Positions 1 to 8,655 of a stretch of DNA of 64,000 nucleotides are shown here, in pieces; the stretch's first letter is position 1, and the number at the start of each line of letters is the position of its first letter. Under the pieces are notes generated by a model. The model was given only the letters and a program-made list of their open reading frames with translations, had not been told where the DNA came from and did no database searches. Where the stretch lies: the NCBI RefSeq assembly GCF_000720455.1, contig NZ_JOAK01000001.1, positions 496,001 to 560,000 on the forward strand. Reading direction: 5' to 3'. The translations under genes and the position numbers were made by a program. Source of the DNA: Streptomyces virginiae (lineage in GTDB: Bacteria > Actinomycetota > Actinomycetes > Streptomycetales > Streptomycetaceae).

Positions 1-1127
1 CCGCGCAGGCGGAGGCCCGGCGCCTCGCCGAGGAGGAGGCGCGGCGCAAGGCTGAGGAAGAGGCGGCGCGCAAGGCCGAGGAGGCGCGGCTGCGCGCCGA
101 GGAGGAAGCGCGCCTGGCCCGTGAGGCCGAGGAGGCGCGGATCAGGGCCGAGGCCGAGGCCGCCCGCAAGGCGGAGGAGGAGCGGCTTCGCCTGGAGGAG
201 GAGGCCCGGGCGCGGGCCGAGGCCGAGCGGCTGCGCGTGGAGGCCGAGGCGAAGGCGCGCGCGGCGGAGGCCGAGCGGCTGCGCAGGCAGGCCGAGGAGG
301 AGGCCCGGCTGCGGGCCGAGGCCGAGGAACGGCGGCTGGAGAAGCAGCGGCGGGCCGAGGAGGCCCTGCTGAAGGCCGAGGAGGCGCGCCGGCTGGTGGA
401 GGCCTCGGCGGCCGAGGCGGCGGCGAAGGCGGCTGCCGCCGCTGCGGCGGAGGCCCAGGCGGCTGCGGCAGAGGAGGCCCGGGCGGCTCAGGCGGCGCCG
501 GCGTCCGGTCCGGCGGCGTCCGGTCCTGCGGGGGGTTCCGCCGCGGCGGACGCGCCCCGGATCGACATGACGAAGGAGCCGCACCCGGACGACGCGGTGA
601 CGATCGAGACCCCGTCGGTCAAGCGGGTCGTGCGGCCGGACGACGTCACCCAGACCGTGCCGGTGCCGAAGGTCGACCCGCAGGCTGCGGCGCCCGACGC
701 GGCGGAGACGGCGGTGCTGCCGCCGGTGCGTCCGGCCGACGAGACGGCGGTGCTGCCGCCGGTGCGTCCGGCCGACGAGACGGCGGTGCTGCCGCCCGTA
801 CGCCCGGACGACCAGCGGGGCTCCGGTTCGGCCGGCGGCTCCGGCAGTGGCGGACGTGCCCATTCCGCCACCCGGCCGACGGCCCGCCGCCCCGAGGAGG
901 ACCCGGCCGACCGGGTCCCGTCGGGCATCTTCCGGGATGCGAGCAACGACCGGACCCGGGAGCTCCCCGTCGTCGACGACGACGGGCGGCCGCGCCGCCC
1001 CCGCCCGGACTGGGCGGAGGAGACCCCGCTCGACGACCTGCCGACCCTGGCGGACGAACTGCTCGGCCGCCGCCGGGACGACGAGGACGACGACGAGGGC
1101 GAACGCGGAGCGCGCCGCCGCCGCTGA
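1..1127 (+). CDS. tmk: dTMP kinase, C-terminal extension (partial, cut by window start)
   Basis: The reading frame is open from base 3 and ends at a TGA at 1125-1127, so only the C-terminal part of the protein is present. About 160 residues form a highly charged Ala/Glu/Arg heptad-like stretch (EEA/RLR repeats), predicted to be a long helix or coiled coil. A disordered acidic tail follows, with three copies of a 12-residue TAVLPPVRP unit, ending in an Arg-rich DDEDDDEGERGARRRR sequence. The kinase domain itself is outside the window. The assignment rests on family knowledge: in Streptomyces the gene directly before holB is tmk, which carries a long low-complexity C-terminal extension of this composition. 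It would make dTDP from dTMP in the cytoplasm. An unrelated coiled-coil protein cannot be excluded from the visible part. Confidence 0.7.
   Translation, partial: AQAEARRLAEEEARRKAEEEAARKAEEARLRAEEEARLAREAEEARIRAEAEAARKAEEERLRLEEEARARAEAERLRVEAEAKARAAEAERLRRQAEEEARLRAEAEERRLEKQRRAEEALLKAEEARRLVEASAAEAAAKAAAAAAAEAQAAAAEEARAAQAAPASGPAASGPAGGSAAADAPRIDMTKEPHPDDAVTIETPSVKRVVRPDDVTQTVPVPKVDPQAAAPDAAETAVLPPVRPADETAVLPPVRPADETAVLPPVRPDDQRGSGSAGGSGSGGRAHSATRPTARRPEEDPADRVPSGIFRDASNDRTRELPVVDDDGRPRRPRPDWAEETPLDDLPTLADELLGRRRDDEDDDEGERGARRRR
705..812 (+). repeat. Three tandem 36-bp in-frame repeats in the tmk tail
   Basis: Units start at 705, 741 and 777. The first two are identical and the third has drifted at its 3' end. 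Each encodes ETAVLPPVRPAD or a close variant. The repeat lies in a low-complexity tail and is likely length-variable between strains. Confidence 0.85.
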
Positions 1128-1198
1128 GGGCGGACGTACGGGATTGTCAGTGGCGCCCGCGACAATGGGTGCACGGAGAGTGAGAGGTGGTGGGCGGG

Positions 1199-2410
1199 AT
1201 GTCCGTGTGGGACGACCTGGTGGGCCAGGAGCGGATCCAGACGCAGCTGGCCGCCGCCGCCCGCGATGCCGATGCGCAGGTCACGGCCGCCACGGACGGG
1301 ACCGCGCCGCCCGCCGCGTCGAAGATGACCCACGCCTGGCTCTTCACGGGACCGCCGGGATCCGGGCGGGTCACCGCAGCCCGGGCCTTCGCGGCGGCCC
1401 TGCAGTGCACCAGCCCGGACCGCGCCCTCGGCGGTGAGCCGGGCTGCGGGTTCTGCGACGGCTGCCACACCACGATGGTCGGCACGCACGCGGACGTCTC
1501 CAGCATCGCCGCGGTCGGCAGCCAGATCCTCGTCGACGACATGCGGGACACCGTCCGCAAGTCCTACACGTCCCCCGCCACGGGCCGCTGGCAGATCATC
1601 CTGGTCGAGGACGCCGAGCGGCTGAACGAGAAGTCCGCCAACGCGGTCCTCAAGGCGGTGGAGGAGCCCGCGCCGCGCACGGTCTGGCTGCTGTGCTCGC
1701 CCTCCCTGGAGGACGTGCTGCCCACCATCCGCTCCCGCTGCCGGCACCTCAGCCTGAGCACCCCCTCGGTCGCGGCCGTCGCCGACACGCTGGTGCGGCG
1801 CGACGGCGTCGAGCCGGCGGTGGCGCTGGCCGCCGCCCGGGCCACGCAGGGGCACGTCGACCGCGCCCGTCGGCTCGCCACGGACGAGGCGGCCCGGGAG
1901 CGCAGGGCGACGGTCCTGAAGCTCCCGCTCCGGGTGGACGACATCGGAGCCTGTCTCAAGGCCGCCCAGGAGCTGGTGGACGCCGCCGGCGAGGACGCCA
2001 AGCAGGTGGCCGAGGAGGTCGACACCAAGGAGACCGAGGAGCTGAGGGCCGCCCTCGGCGCCGCCGCCGGGACGGGCGGGCGGATGCCGCGCGGCACGGC
2101 GGGCGTGATGAAGGAGCTGGAGGACAAGCAGAAGCGGCGCCGGACCCGCACCCAGCGCGACAGCCTCGACCTCGCCCTCACGGACCTGACCGGCTTCTAC
2201 CGCGACGTCCTGGCCCTCCAGCTGGGCTCCGCCCTCGCCATCGCCAACGAGGACGTACGGCAGGACCTGGAGCGCATCGCCAGGGCTTCCGGTCCGGAGC
2301 GGACCCTGCGCCGGATCGAGGCGATCATCGCCTGCCGGGACGCCCTCGACCGCAACGTCGCCCCGCTCCTCGCGGTGGAGGCGATGACCATGTCGCTGCG
2401 CGCGGGCTGA
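1199..2410 (+). CDS. holB: DNA polymerase III subunit delta' (clamp-loader ATPase)
   Basis: This is the delta' subunit of the clamp loader, which helps load the beta clamp on DNA. The N-terminus reads MSVWDDLVGQERIQTQL, typical of actinobacterial delta'. A Walker A-like GPPGSGRVTAA appears near residue 53, with Arg in place of the catalytic Lys. A Cys zinc module (CGFCDGC) follows near residue 87. The SRC sensor (PTIRSRCRHLSL) is near residue 181. The degenerate P-loop fits delta', which does not hydrolyse ATP in most bacteria. I chose ATG 1199. GTG 1187 is in frame and could add four residues. The gene lies 71 bp downstream of tmk, as expected in Streptomyces. The insertion around residues 280-320 (TKETEELRAALGAAAGTGGR) is a family feature. 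Confidence 0.93.
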   Translation: MSVWDDLVGQERIQTQLAAAARDADAQVTAATDGTAPPAASKMTHAWLFTGPPGSGRVTAARAFAAALQCTSPDRALGGEPGCGFCDGCHTTMVGTHADVSSIAAVGSQILVDDMRDTVRKSYTSPATGRWQIILVEDAERLNEKSANAVLKAVEEPAPRTVWLLCSPSLEDVLPTIRSRCRHLSLSTPSVAAVADTLVRRDGVEPAVALAAARATQGHVDRARRLATDEAARERRATVLKLPLRVDDIGACLKAAQELVDAAGEDAKQVAEEVDTKETEELRAALGAAAGTGGRMPRGTAGVMKELEDKQKRRRTRTQRDSLDLALTDLTGFYRDVLALQLGSALAIANEDVRQDLERIARASGPERTLRRIEAIIACRDALDRNVAPLLAVEAMTMSLRAG

Positions 2411-2583
2411 TCCCCGCCGGGCGTGTCCACTCCCGGTTGACCGGCTCACCCTTACGAGGGAACCGGCCGCCGGAGCCGGAGCGGGCCCGGTCCGGGCGCC
2501 GCCCGGCGGGCGCCACGGAAGGCCCGGATCCGTCCGGAGCAGAGGGCCCGACCGGGTCCTCCGCCAGGACGTAGGCTCCGAGG

Positions 2584-4155
2584 ATGGACACCAGTCGCGT
2601 GCTGCGTACCACCGGGACCGTGATCGCAGCTGCCGGGCTGCTGCTCTCCGGATGCACCTCTGGCGGGCCGGAGACGCTCCAGGCCGCCGCGTCGGCGCGA
2701 GGGGAGGCCGGCGGCACTCCGTCGGTGCAGCCGTCCCCCGACGCCGCCGCGATGCGCCCGTACTACGAGCAGAAGCTGACCTGGCGCGACTGCGGTGTCC
2801 CCGGCTTCCAGTGCTCCACGATGAAGGCCCCGCTGGACTACGCGGACCCCGGCTCCGGACAGGACGTGGACATCGCGGTGGCCCGCCGCGTGGCGACCGG
2901 CCCCGGCAAGCGGCTCGGTTCGCTCGTGGTCAACCCGGGCGGCCCCGGCGGCTCCGGGATCGGCTACCTCCAGGCGTACGCGGGCATCGGATACCCCGCC
3001 CCGGTCCGGGCCCGGTACGACATGGTCTCCTTCGACCCGCGCGGCGTGCAGCGCAGCAGCCCCGTCGAGTGCCTGACCGGCCCGGAGATGGACAAGTACA
3101 CCCAGGTGGACCAGACCCCGGACGACGCGGCCGAGCGGGCGAGCCTGGTGGCGGCCTTCAAGGAGTTCGCGGCCGGCTGCCAGGCCCGCTCGAAGCGGGT
3201 CCTGCCGCACGTCTCCACCGTCGACGCCGCCCGCGACATGGACCTGCTGCGCGCCGTGCTCGGTGACAAGAAGCTCAACTACGTCGGCGCCTCCTACGGC
3301 ACCCTCCTGGGGGCGACGTACGCGAACCTCTTCCCGGACCGGGTCGGCCGGCTGGTCCTGGACGGCGCCATGGACCCCACCCGCGCCGCGCTCGATCTCA
3401 ACCGGGACCAGACCGCGGGCTTCGAGACGGCCTTCACCTCCTTCGCCAAGGACTGCGCGAAGCAGCCCGACTGCCCGCTGGGCAAGGGCAGCCCGGAGCA
3501 GGTGGCCGCCCGCCTGAAGGACTTCTTCCGCAAGCTCGACGCCCAGCCCGTGCCCAGCGGCGACGAGAGCCGCCCGCTGGGCGAGGCCCTCGCGACGACC
3601 GGGGTGATCGCGGCGCTCTACGACGAGAACGCCTGGCCCCAGCTGCGCGAGGCGCTGACCTCGGCGATGAACGGCGACGGGGCGGGCCTGCTGGGCCTGG
3701 CCGACAGCTATTACGAGCGCGGGGCGGACGGCAAGTACGCCAACCTGATGTTCGCGAACGCCGCCGTCAACTGCCTCGACCAGCCCGCCGCCTTCGACGG
3801 CCCGGACGCGGTCGACGCGGCGCTCCCGTCCTTCCGCAAGGCCTCCCCGGTCTTCGGCGCGGGCCTGGCCTGGGCCGCGTTGAACTGCGCTTACTGGCCG
3901 GTGAAGCCCACGGGCCAGGCGGGTCCGCTCACCGCGAAGGGCGCCGCGCCGATCGTGGTGGTGGGCACCACCCGCGACCCGGCGACCCCGTACAAGTGGG
4001 CACAGGCGCTGGCCGACCAGCTCGCCTCGGGCACCCTGCTGACCTACGACGGCGACGGCCACACGGCGTACGGACGCGGCAGCGACTGCATCGACACCGC
4101 GATCAACCGCTACCTACTGGAGGGCAAGCCTCCCCAGAACGGCAAGAAGTGCTGA
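2584..4155 (+). CDS. Secreted tripeptidyl aminopeptidase, S33 alpha/beta hydrolase lipoprotein
   Basis: The 523-residue protein starts with a lipoprotein signal peptide: Arg5, a hydrophobic stretch and the lipobox LLLSGC, with Cys at about residue 23. The alpha/beta hydrolase fold shows VVNPGGPGGSG (oxyanion region), the nucleophile elbow GASYGT at about residue 239, an acid in VVVGTTRDPATPY and the catalytic His in DGDGHTAYG. The C-terminal TAP-like domain with its Cys pairs is intact. Streptomyces tripeptidyl aminopeptidases and SlpD/SlpE have this layout. They release N-terminal tripeptides from peptides outside the cell, so the protein should be membrane-anchored and extracellular. It stands alone, 173 bp after holB and on the same strand. 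Confidence 0.88.
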   Translation: MDTSRVLRTTGTVIAAAGLLLSGCTSGGPETLQAAASARGEAGGTPSVQPSPDAAAMRPYYEQKLTWRDCGVPGFQCSTMKAPLDYADPGSGQDVDIAVARRVATGPGKRLGSLVVNPGGPGGSGIGYLQAYAGIGYPAPVRARYDMVSFDPRGVQRSSPVECLTGPEMDKYTQVDQTPDDAAERASLVAAFKEFAAGCQARSKRVLPHVSTVDAARDMDLLRAVLGDKKLNYVGASYGTLLGATYANLFPDRVGRLVLDGAMDPTRAALDLNRDQTAGFETAFTSFAKDCAKQPDCPLGKGSPEQVAARLKDFFRKLDAQPVPSGDESRPLGEALATTGVIAALYDENAWPQLREALTSAMNGDGAGLLGLADSYYERGADGKYANLMFANAAVNCLDQPAAFDGPDAVDAALPSFRKASPVFGAGLAWAALNCAYWPVKPTGQAGPLTAKGAAPIVVVGTTRDPATPYKWAQALADQLASGTLLTYDGDGHTAYGRGSDCIDTAINRYLLEGKPPQNGKKC

Positions 4156-4253
4156 CCCGCCGACGGGCCGGCTGAACCTCCCGCGGAGACGGGCGCAGTG
4201 CGTGCGGGATCCGGCCGGGTCCGTGACCTGCGCCTCACCCTCACGAAACCTGG

Positions 4254-4283
4254 TTCGGGGCACCCGCCGAGACCCTGTAGACT
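4254..4283 (+). promoter_or_regulatory. Probable promoter of tRNA-Thr
   Basis: A -35-like TTCGGG (4254-4259) and a -10-like TAGACT (4278-4283) are separated by 18 bp. The -10 box lies about 57 bp upstream of the tRNA. The -10 box fits the Streptomyces housekeeping consensus; the -35 box is weak. Confidence 0.4.
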
Positions 4284-4339
4284 TGGCGCCGCTGCTGATG
4301 AGCGATCCCTTCCGAGGGAATACTTGTCTCCCCAGCGGT

Positions 4340-4413
4340 GCCGCCTTAGCTCAGTTGGCCAGAGCAACGCACTCGTAATGCGTAGGTCTCGGGTTCGAAT
4401 CCCGAAGGCGGCT
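4340..4413 (+). tRNA. tRNA-Thr (anticodon CGU)
   Basis: The 74-nt sequence folds as a cloverleaf. The acceptor stem GCCGCCT (4340-4346) pairs with AGGCGGC (4406-4412). The anticodon stem ACGCA/TGCGT encloses the loop CTCGTAA (4372-4378), with anticodon CGT at 4374-4376. The T-loop TTCGAAT is present. CCA is not encoded. The 3' half from 4372 onward is element-derived, because the same 43 bp recur at 35601, so the integrated element has rebuilt a complete tRNA gene. Confidence 0.95.
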
Positions 4414-4414
4414 C
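4372..4414 (+). repeat. attL: left 43-bp direct repeat overlapping the tRNA-Thr 3' half
   Basis: Identical to 35601-35643. Identity begins at the first base of the anticodon loop and runs through the T arm to one base past the discriminator position. Starting in the anticodon loop is typical for tyrosine-integrase crossover sites in tRNA genes. Confidence 0.95.
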
Positions 4415-4420
4415 TGTAGA

Positions 4421-4456
4421 ACCCCCAGGACTCACTCGCCGTGACCTGGGGGTTTT
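4421..4456 (+). terminator. Element-borne terminator after tRNA-Thr
   Basis: The stem CCCCCAGG (4422-4429) pairs with CCTGGGGG (4445-4452) around a 15-nt loop and is followed by TTTT. The same hairpin, with near-identical loop, occurs after attR at 35650. The element therefore supplies a replacement terminator as well as the tRNA 3' half. Confidence 0.8.
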
Positions 4457-4507
4457 GCTATTTCCGGGGCCGGTCGGCGCATGCGGAGGCTGGGGCCCGA
4501 AACCCCG

Positions 4508-4530
4508 TGCGTGAGCGATGCGTGAGCGGA
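4508..4530 (+). repeat. Candidate integrase arm-type site, left (two TGCGTGAGCG copies)
   Basis: TGCGTGAGCG occurs at 4508-4517 and 4519-4528, followed by GA. The same tandem pair with 11-bp period, in the same orientation and with the same GA, occurs at 35463-35485, just inside the right end. Placement just inside both att sites fits integrase arm-binding repeats. Confidence 0.6.
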
Positions 4531-4537
4531 GGGGCCG

Positions 4538-6148
4538 TTAGCCCTTCTTAGCGGCCTTCTTGGCCTTGCCCTTCCTCTTCCCCTTGGCCTTCGCCTTCTC
4601 GGCGTGCCTGGCCTTCTTGGCGGCCTTGCGGGCCTGCTCCTCCTGCTCCGCCTTGCGTTGGAGGGGGACCAGCTTGGCCGTGGCCTCGGCGGCTCTCTTG
4701 CCGACGTGGGGGAGCACGCTCTGGTAGATGTCGCGCGTGATCCGGGTGTCGCTGTGGCCGAGCGTGTCCGACACGATCTTGATGTCGATGTCGGCCGCCA
4801 ACATGAGCGTCGCCGCGCCGTGACGGAGATCGTGCAGCCGGATCGGCGGCAGCCCGGAGGCCGCGACGAGCCGCTCGAAGAGGTCGGTGACCTTGCCCGG
4901 GTGGAGCCAGGAGCCGTCCTCCTGGGTGAAGACGAGCCCGGTGTTCACCCAGGCCGCCCCCCACTCCGCGCGGTCGGCTTCCTGCTGCTTGCGGTGCCGC
5001 TCCAGGACGCCGACGGTGTCGTCGTCGAGCGCGACGACGCGGAAGCCGCTGTCCGTCTTCGGCTCGGACGCCTCGACCCCCCAGCCGTCCTGGACGAGCT
5101 GCCCCGTCACGGTGAGGGAGTGGCGGTCGAGATTGGTCTCCGACCAGGGCTGCCCGCACGCCTCCCCGCGCCGCAGGCCGCGGAAGGCGATGAGGTGCCA
5201 CATGGCGTACAGCCGATCGCCTGCGACGAAGTCGAGGAAAGCGCCTGTCTGTTCCGGCGTCCAGACCATCACCGGGGAGGGCTTCTCGCCGGTCTGCTCC
5301 CACTTGGCGACTCGCTCGTCCGTCCATACCAGAGCCTTCGGCTTGCGCACCGGATCGATCTCGACGTGGGCCGCCGGGTTGAACGTGATGATCTGCTGCC
5401 CGATCGCATCGTTCAGGGACGCGCGGAGCGTGGCCTTCACGTGCTGGCGCGTGGCGGGGCCGGTCACCCGGCGGAAGGCCGGCATCGCGTCGAGCGCCGC
5501 CTTCAGCGCCTTCCGGCGAGCACGGTTCTCGCCGCCCTTCCACGAGATCGTCGCCAACTCCTCTACGGCAGCACGTCGCTGGGCGTTCTGCTCCAGGACC
5601 TCTGCGTTGCCGTCGGCGATGGCCGTGAACATCTCGCTCAGGTGGCTGACCCGCAGCCGGTCAAGGCGCCGGTGCCCGATGTGCGGCTTGAGGTGCACGC
5701 GGATGTCGGTCTCGTACCGGCTGATGCCCGACTTCCGGATTCGCTTGCCCGCCAGCCACCGGTCCAGCCACTCGGCGACGGTCAGGCTGCCGACGAGGTC
5801 CTGGCCGGCCTTGAGTCGCCGCCGTGTCTCCTCTACGTCCGGCAGGGGCAGCTTCTCGCCGCTGACCTCCGCCAGCATCTCGGCGACGAGCTGGATGCCT
5901 TCGGGGTCATCGGCCTTGGCGAGCCCGAGGAGAGCGCGCACATGGTCGAGGTCGGCCTGCGCCGCCTTGACGTTGGTGTACCCACCACGGGCGAACGAAC
6001 GCCTGCTGCCGTCCTCGCGGAATGGCAGCTCCTGACGTATGGAGTACGTGCAGTGGTTCCTGCTGTTGCGCTTGGGGCAGGAAGTGCCGAGTTCCTTGCC
6101 GGTCTTGGGGTCGCGGCAGGAGCAGCGGCGGTAGGTGGAGCCCTTCAA
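4538..6148 (-). CDS. int: Site-specific tyrosine recombinase (integrase)
   Basis: This enzyme should catalyse attP x attB recombination at the tRNA-Thr gene. The 536-residue protein starts at TTG 6148, which overlaps the stop of the upstream XRE gene (TTGA) and gives the usual KGSTYRRCSCRD N-terminus of streptomycete element integrases. Longer starts are possible. An N-terminal Cys-rich motif (CSCRDPKTGKELGTSCPK) precedes the arm-binding/SAM-like region. The catalytic domain shows Arg in FRGLRRGEACG, HDLRHG (H-x-x-R), LGHSD and the nucleophile Tyr in ITRDIYQSVLP. The C-terminus is a long Lys/Ala tail (AKGKRKGKAKKAAKKG), probably for non-specific DNA contact. It sits 124 bp from attL, as usual. 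Confidence 0.95.
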   Translation of the reverse strand: MKGSTYRRCSCRDPKTGKELGTSCPKRNSRNHCTYSIRQELPFREDGSRRSFARGGYTNVKAAQADLDHVRALLGLAKADDPEGIQLVAEMLAEVSGEKLPLPDVEETRRRLKAGQDLVGSLTVAEWLDRWLAGKRIRKSGISRYETDIRVHLKPHIGHRRLDRLRVSHLSEMFTAIADGNAEVLEQNAQRRAAVEELATISWKGGENRARRKALKAALDAMPAFRRVTGPATRQHVKATLRASLNDAIGQQIITFNPAAHVEIDPVRKPKALVWTDERVAKWEQTGEKPSPVMVWTPEQTGAFLDFVAGDRLYAMWHLIAFRGLRRGEACGQPWSETNLDRHSLTVTGQLVQDGWGVEASEPKTDSGFRVVALDDDTVGVLERHRKQQEADRAEWGAAWVNTGLVFTQEDGSWLHPGKVTDLFERLVAASGLPPIRLHDLRHGAATLMLAADIDIKIVSDTLGHSDTRITRDIYQSVLPHVGKRAAEATAKLVPLQRKAEQEEQARKAAKKARHAEKAKAKGKRKGKAKKAAKKG

Positions 6149-6822
6149 ATGTCGTCCTCTTCGTCGGTACCGGTATCGGGTGGGTCGATGTCGGCGAGTG
6201 CTGATGGCAGGTTTGGCGGGGTGGCGCCTTCGTCGCGGATTTCCCATCGGAGGCCGTAGAGCTCCTGCTTGGCGTCCTCGGCCTGTCTGGCGTAGTGGTC
6301 CCTCTTGCGTTCGGCCTCCTCGCGCTGGGCGGGGGTGGTCGCCGTTTTGGCCGCGAACCCGGTCCGTTCTGCCTCGTAGAGGGCGGCCTCGATGATGCGG
6401 ACCAGGCTGGCGTGCCGGTTGAACTCGGGGATGAGTCCGGCGTCGTTGTCGCCGCTGGACTCTTCAGCGGTGAACTTCCGCATGGCGTCCCAGGTCGGGA
6501 CGAGGTACTGGAAGGGGAGTTCCTGGGTCTCCTCGACGTAGCCGACGGGGAAGATCAGGCAGATCGGGGACGTGTACAGGGCCGCGGCCAAGACCATGAC
6601 GTCCACCAGAGGCAGGTTGGCCCTTCGGCCGGACTCCAGGTTCGCGATCACGTTGCGCGGAATCGGGTGCCCTAGTTCTTCACATCGGTCTGCCAGCCGT
6701 TGGGCGCTCCACCCCATCTCCTTCCGTCGTCGGCGGACCTCGCCGGCGACGTTGTTCTTGATCCGGTCGACCCATTCCGGGAAGTCGTCAGGGTCTCCAT
6801 CATCCAAACGGCGTTGTGTCAT
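6145..6822 (-). CDS. XRE-family transcriptional regulator of the element
   Basis: The 225-residue protein has an N-terminal HTH at about residues 24-80 (VRRRRKEMGWSAQRLADRC ... NVIANLESGRRANLPLVDV). The C-terminal half is charged and helical (AEERKRDHYARQAEDAKQ-like) with an acidic end. Its stop overlaps the integrase start by TTGA, so regulator and integrase are translationally coupled. That argues for a role in controlling integration or excision. It diverges from the excisionase-like gene at 6917, and a short intergenic region of about 95 bp holds both promoters. No strong ribosome binding site precedes ATG 6822, so the message may be leaderless. Confidence 0.82.
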   Translation of the reverse strand: MTQRRLDDGDPDDFPEWVDRIKNNVAGEVRRRRKEMGWSAQRLADRCEELGHPIPRNVIANLESGRRANLPLVDVMVLAAALYTSPICLIFPVGYVEETQELPFQYLVPTWDAMRKFTAEESSGDNDAGLIPEFNRHASLVRIIEAALYEAERTGFAAKTATTPAQREEAERKRDHYARQAEDAKQELYGLRWEIRDEGATPPNLPSALADIDPPDTGTDEEDDI

Positions 6823-6916
6823 GGAGACACATTAACTTCCTTAGCGTTGTTCTCGTAGGCCCGGAGTCGGAAGCGGTTGCCGTGTTCGCCGAGGGCTGTG
6901 ACGAGAGGAGCGCTGC

Positions 6917-7147
6917 GTGCGCGATGAACCGATGGCCGGCCAGTCGAATGGCATGAGGCGAGAGGAGTTGCTGGCCCTCCCGGTGGCCATTGACCTGGAT
7001 ACCGGCAACCGGGCCCTGGGTCTCGGGCGGAGTAAGGGCTACGAGTTGGCCAAGCGGGGCGAGTACCCGTGCAAGGTCCTGAGGCTGGGCAAGGCGTACC
7101 GCGTGGTGACCGCCGACCTGTTGAATCTGCTGGGTCTGGCTGCTTGA
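6917..7147 (+). CDS. Excisionase-like small HTH protein
   Basis: The 76-residue product has a MerR/excisionase-type winged HTH (GRSKGYELAKRGEYPCKVLRLGKAYRV). That is the usual pattern of element Xis proteins that bind att DNA and favour excision. GTG 6917 is preceded by GAGAGGAG at good spacing. ATG 6932 and 6950 are alternatives. It is divergent from the XRE-int pair and 230 bp before the DUF3631 gene. The role as Xis is inferred from size, fold and position. Confidence 0.75.
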   Translation: MRDEPMAGQSNGMRREELLALPVAIDLDTGNRALGLGRSKGYELAKRGEYPCKVLRLGKAYRVVTADLLNLLGLAA

Positions 7148-7377
7148 GGGCGAGAGAAGGTAGCAGACCCTTCTGCGCTGAGCTGACACAGAAACGCTGG
7201 ACTGTGCCCGGGGTCGTACGTACTGTTCGTCGTCGCCCCGCGTGGCCAAGTGCCCACGAGAGACGAGCGGGCCCCTGGCAAGCCGACGCCGGAGGCACCC
7301 GCAACATCCCCATCCGCGACCACACGGTCAACCCCGGAGGCCTGCACGGCCGCAGCCACCGGAGAAGGAGCTGCCCC

Positions 7378-8655
7378 TTGGAAGCTGCGATACCTGACAC
7401 CGAATCCCCATCCGATACGGCCACCTGGCCGCTGACCGCGATCCCCGGCCAGCCGGGCGCCCACCTCCAGGATCCACAGCCTGTGGGTGCCGAAGCACCC
7501 GAGAGCCCTGTGGCAGAGGTCGCGCCCGCCAAGGAGGACGCCCCTCTTACTGAGGGCGCGCAGGTCCTGTGTGACCTGCGCGCGGAGATCAGCCGCTATG
7601 TCGTGCTGCCGAGCGATGAAGCACTCTCGGCGGTGACGCTGTGGGTGGCCGCCACTCACCTGCAGACCGCATGGCAGCACGCCCCGCGCTTGGCGGTGCT
7701 GGGCCCCGCAAGGCGGTGCGGCAAGTCGCGGCTGCTGGACGTCATCACCGAAGTCGTCCACAACCCGCTGATCACGGTGAACGCCTCCGCCGCCGCGATC
7801 TTCCGGTCGATCACCGACGTCCCGCCTACGCTGCTCGTGGACGAGGTCGACACGATCTTCGGCTCAGTGAAAGTGGCGGAAAAGAACGAGGAGATGCGCG
7901 GCCTCCTCAACGCGGGCCACCAGCGCAACCGTCCCACCCTGCGGGTGTCCGGGCCCAACCATGAAGTGGTCCAGTTCCCCACCTTCGCGATGGCCGCTCT
8001 CGCCGGCATCGGGAACCTGCCCGACACGGTCATGGACCGGTCCATCGTCCTGCGCATGCGCCGTCGCGGGGGCGACGAGAGCGTTGAGGAGTTCCGCGTC
8101 CCGCGAGACGTCGCCAAGCTCCACGATCTGCGTGACCGCCTCAAGGCGTGGCTTCTCCCTCGGCACACGGAGGCAATGGATCTGGTGCCGCCCATGCCGG
8201 TCCGAGACCGGGCCGCCGACACCTGGCAGCCGCTGATCGCCGTGGCCGACCTCGCCGGTGGCCAGTGGCCCGCCCTCGCACGCACCGCGTGCGCCCGGAT
8301 GGTCGCCGCCGAAACCGAGGCCGAGGAGGAGCACCCCGGCGGAGCGCGGATCCTCGCCGACATCCGCCGCGTCTTCGCAGCCCAGCGCGAGGTCGACAGC
8401 CTCACCACCGAGGAACTCCTGCACCACCTGTGCCAGGACCCGGAGGACCCGTGGGCGGAGTGGGGGCGAGGCGGGCTGAAGCCTCGTGACCTCGGCGCGA
8501 TGCTGCGCGGGTTCGGCATCGTCTCCGGCAACGTCCGGCTCGCCGACGGCACCCAGCGCAAGGGCTACATGCGCCACAAGTTCCTCGACCCCTGGCGGCG
8601 CTACTGCCCCACTGTCCACCCCGTCGGCCCCACCGGTCCGCCCAGCGAGAGCTGA
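7378..8655 (+). CDS. DUF3631-type P-loop ATPase of the element
   Basis: Start TTG 7378 is preceded by GAAGGAG seven bases upstream and gives 425 residues; upstream ATG starts would add unlikely sequence. A variant Walker A (GPARRCGKS) lies near residue 107 and a Walker B (TLLVDEVDTIF) near residue 155. The C-terminal half matches the DUF3631 pattern (LRDRLKAWL ... PVRDRAADTWQPLIAVADLAGG). In actinobacterial plasmids and integrative elements such proteins sit next to replication or transfer genes, and DUF3631 is often fused to primase/helicase modules. The biochemical function is not established. It could support replication of the excised circle. Confidence 0.75.
   Translation: MEAAIPDTESPSDTATWPLTAIPGQPGAHLQDPQPVGAEAPESPVAEVAPAKEDAPLTEGAQVLCDLRAEISRYVVLPSDEALSAVTLWVAATHLQTAWQHAPRLAVLGPARRCGKSRLLDVITEVVHNPLITVNASAAAIFRSITDVPPTLLVDEVDTIFGSVKVAEKNEEMRGLLNAGHQRNRPTLRVSGPNHEVVQFPTFAMAALAGIGNLPDTVMDRSIVLRMRRRGGDESVEEFRVPRDVAKLHDLRDRLKAWLLPRHTEAMDLVPPMPVRDRAADTWQPLIAVADLAGGQWPALARTACARMVAAETEAEEEHPGGARILADIRRVFAAQREVDSLTTEELLHHLCQDPEDPWAEWGRGGLKPRDLGAMLRGFGIVSGNVRLADGTQRKGYMRHKFLDPWRRYCPTVHPVGPTGPPSES

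Noticed and set aside
488..2449. Long minus-strand ORF across tmk and holB
   Set aside because: Antisense shadow of two well-supported plus-strand genes, with low-complexity translation.
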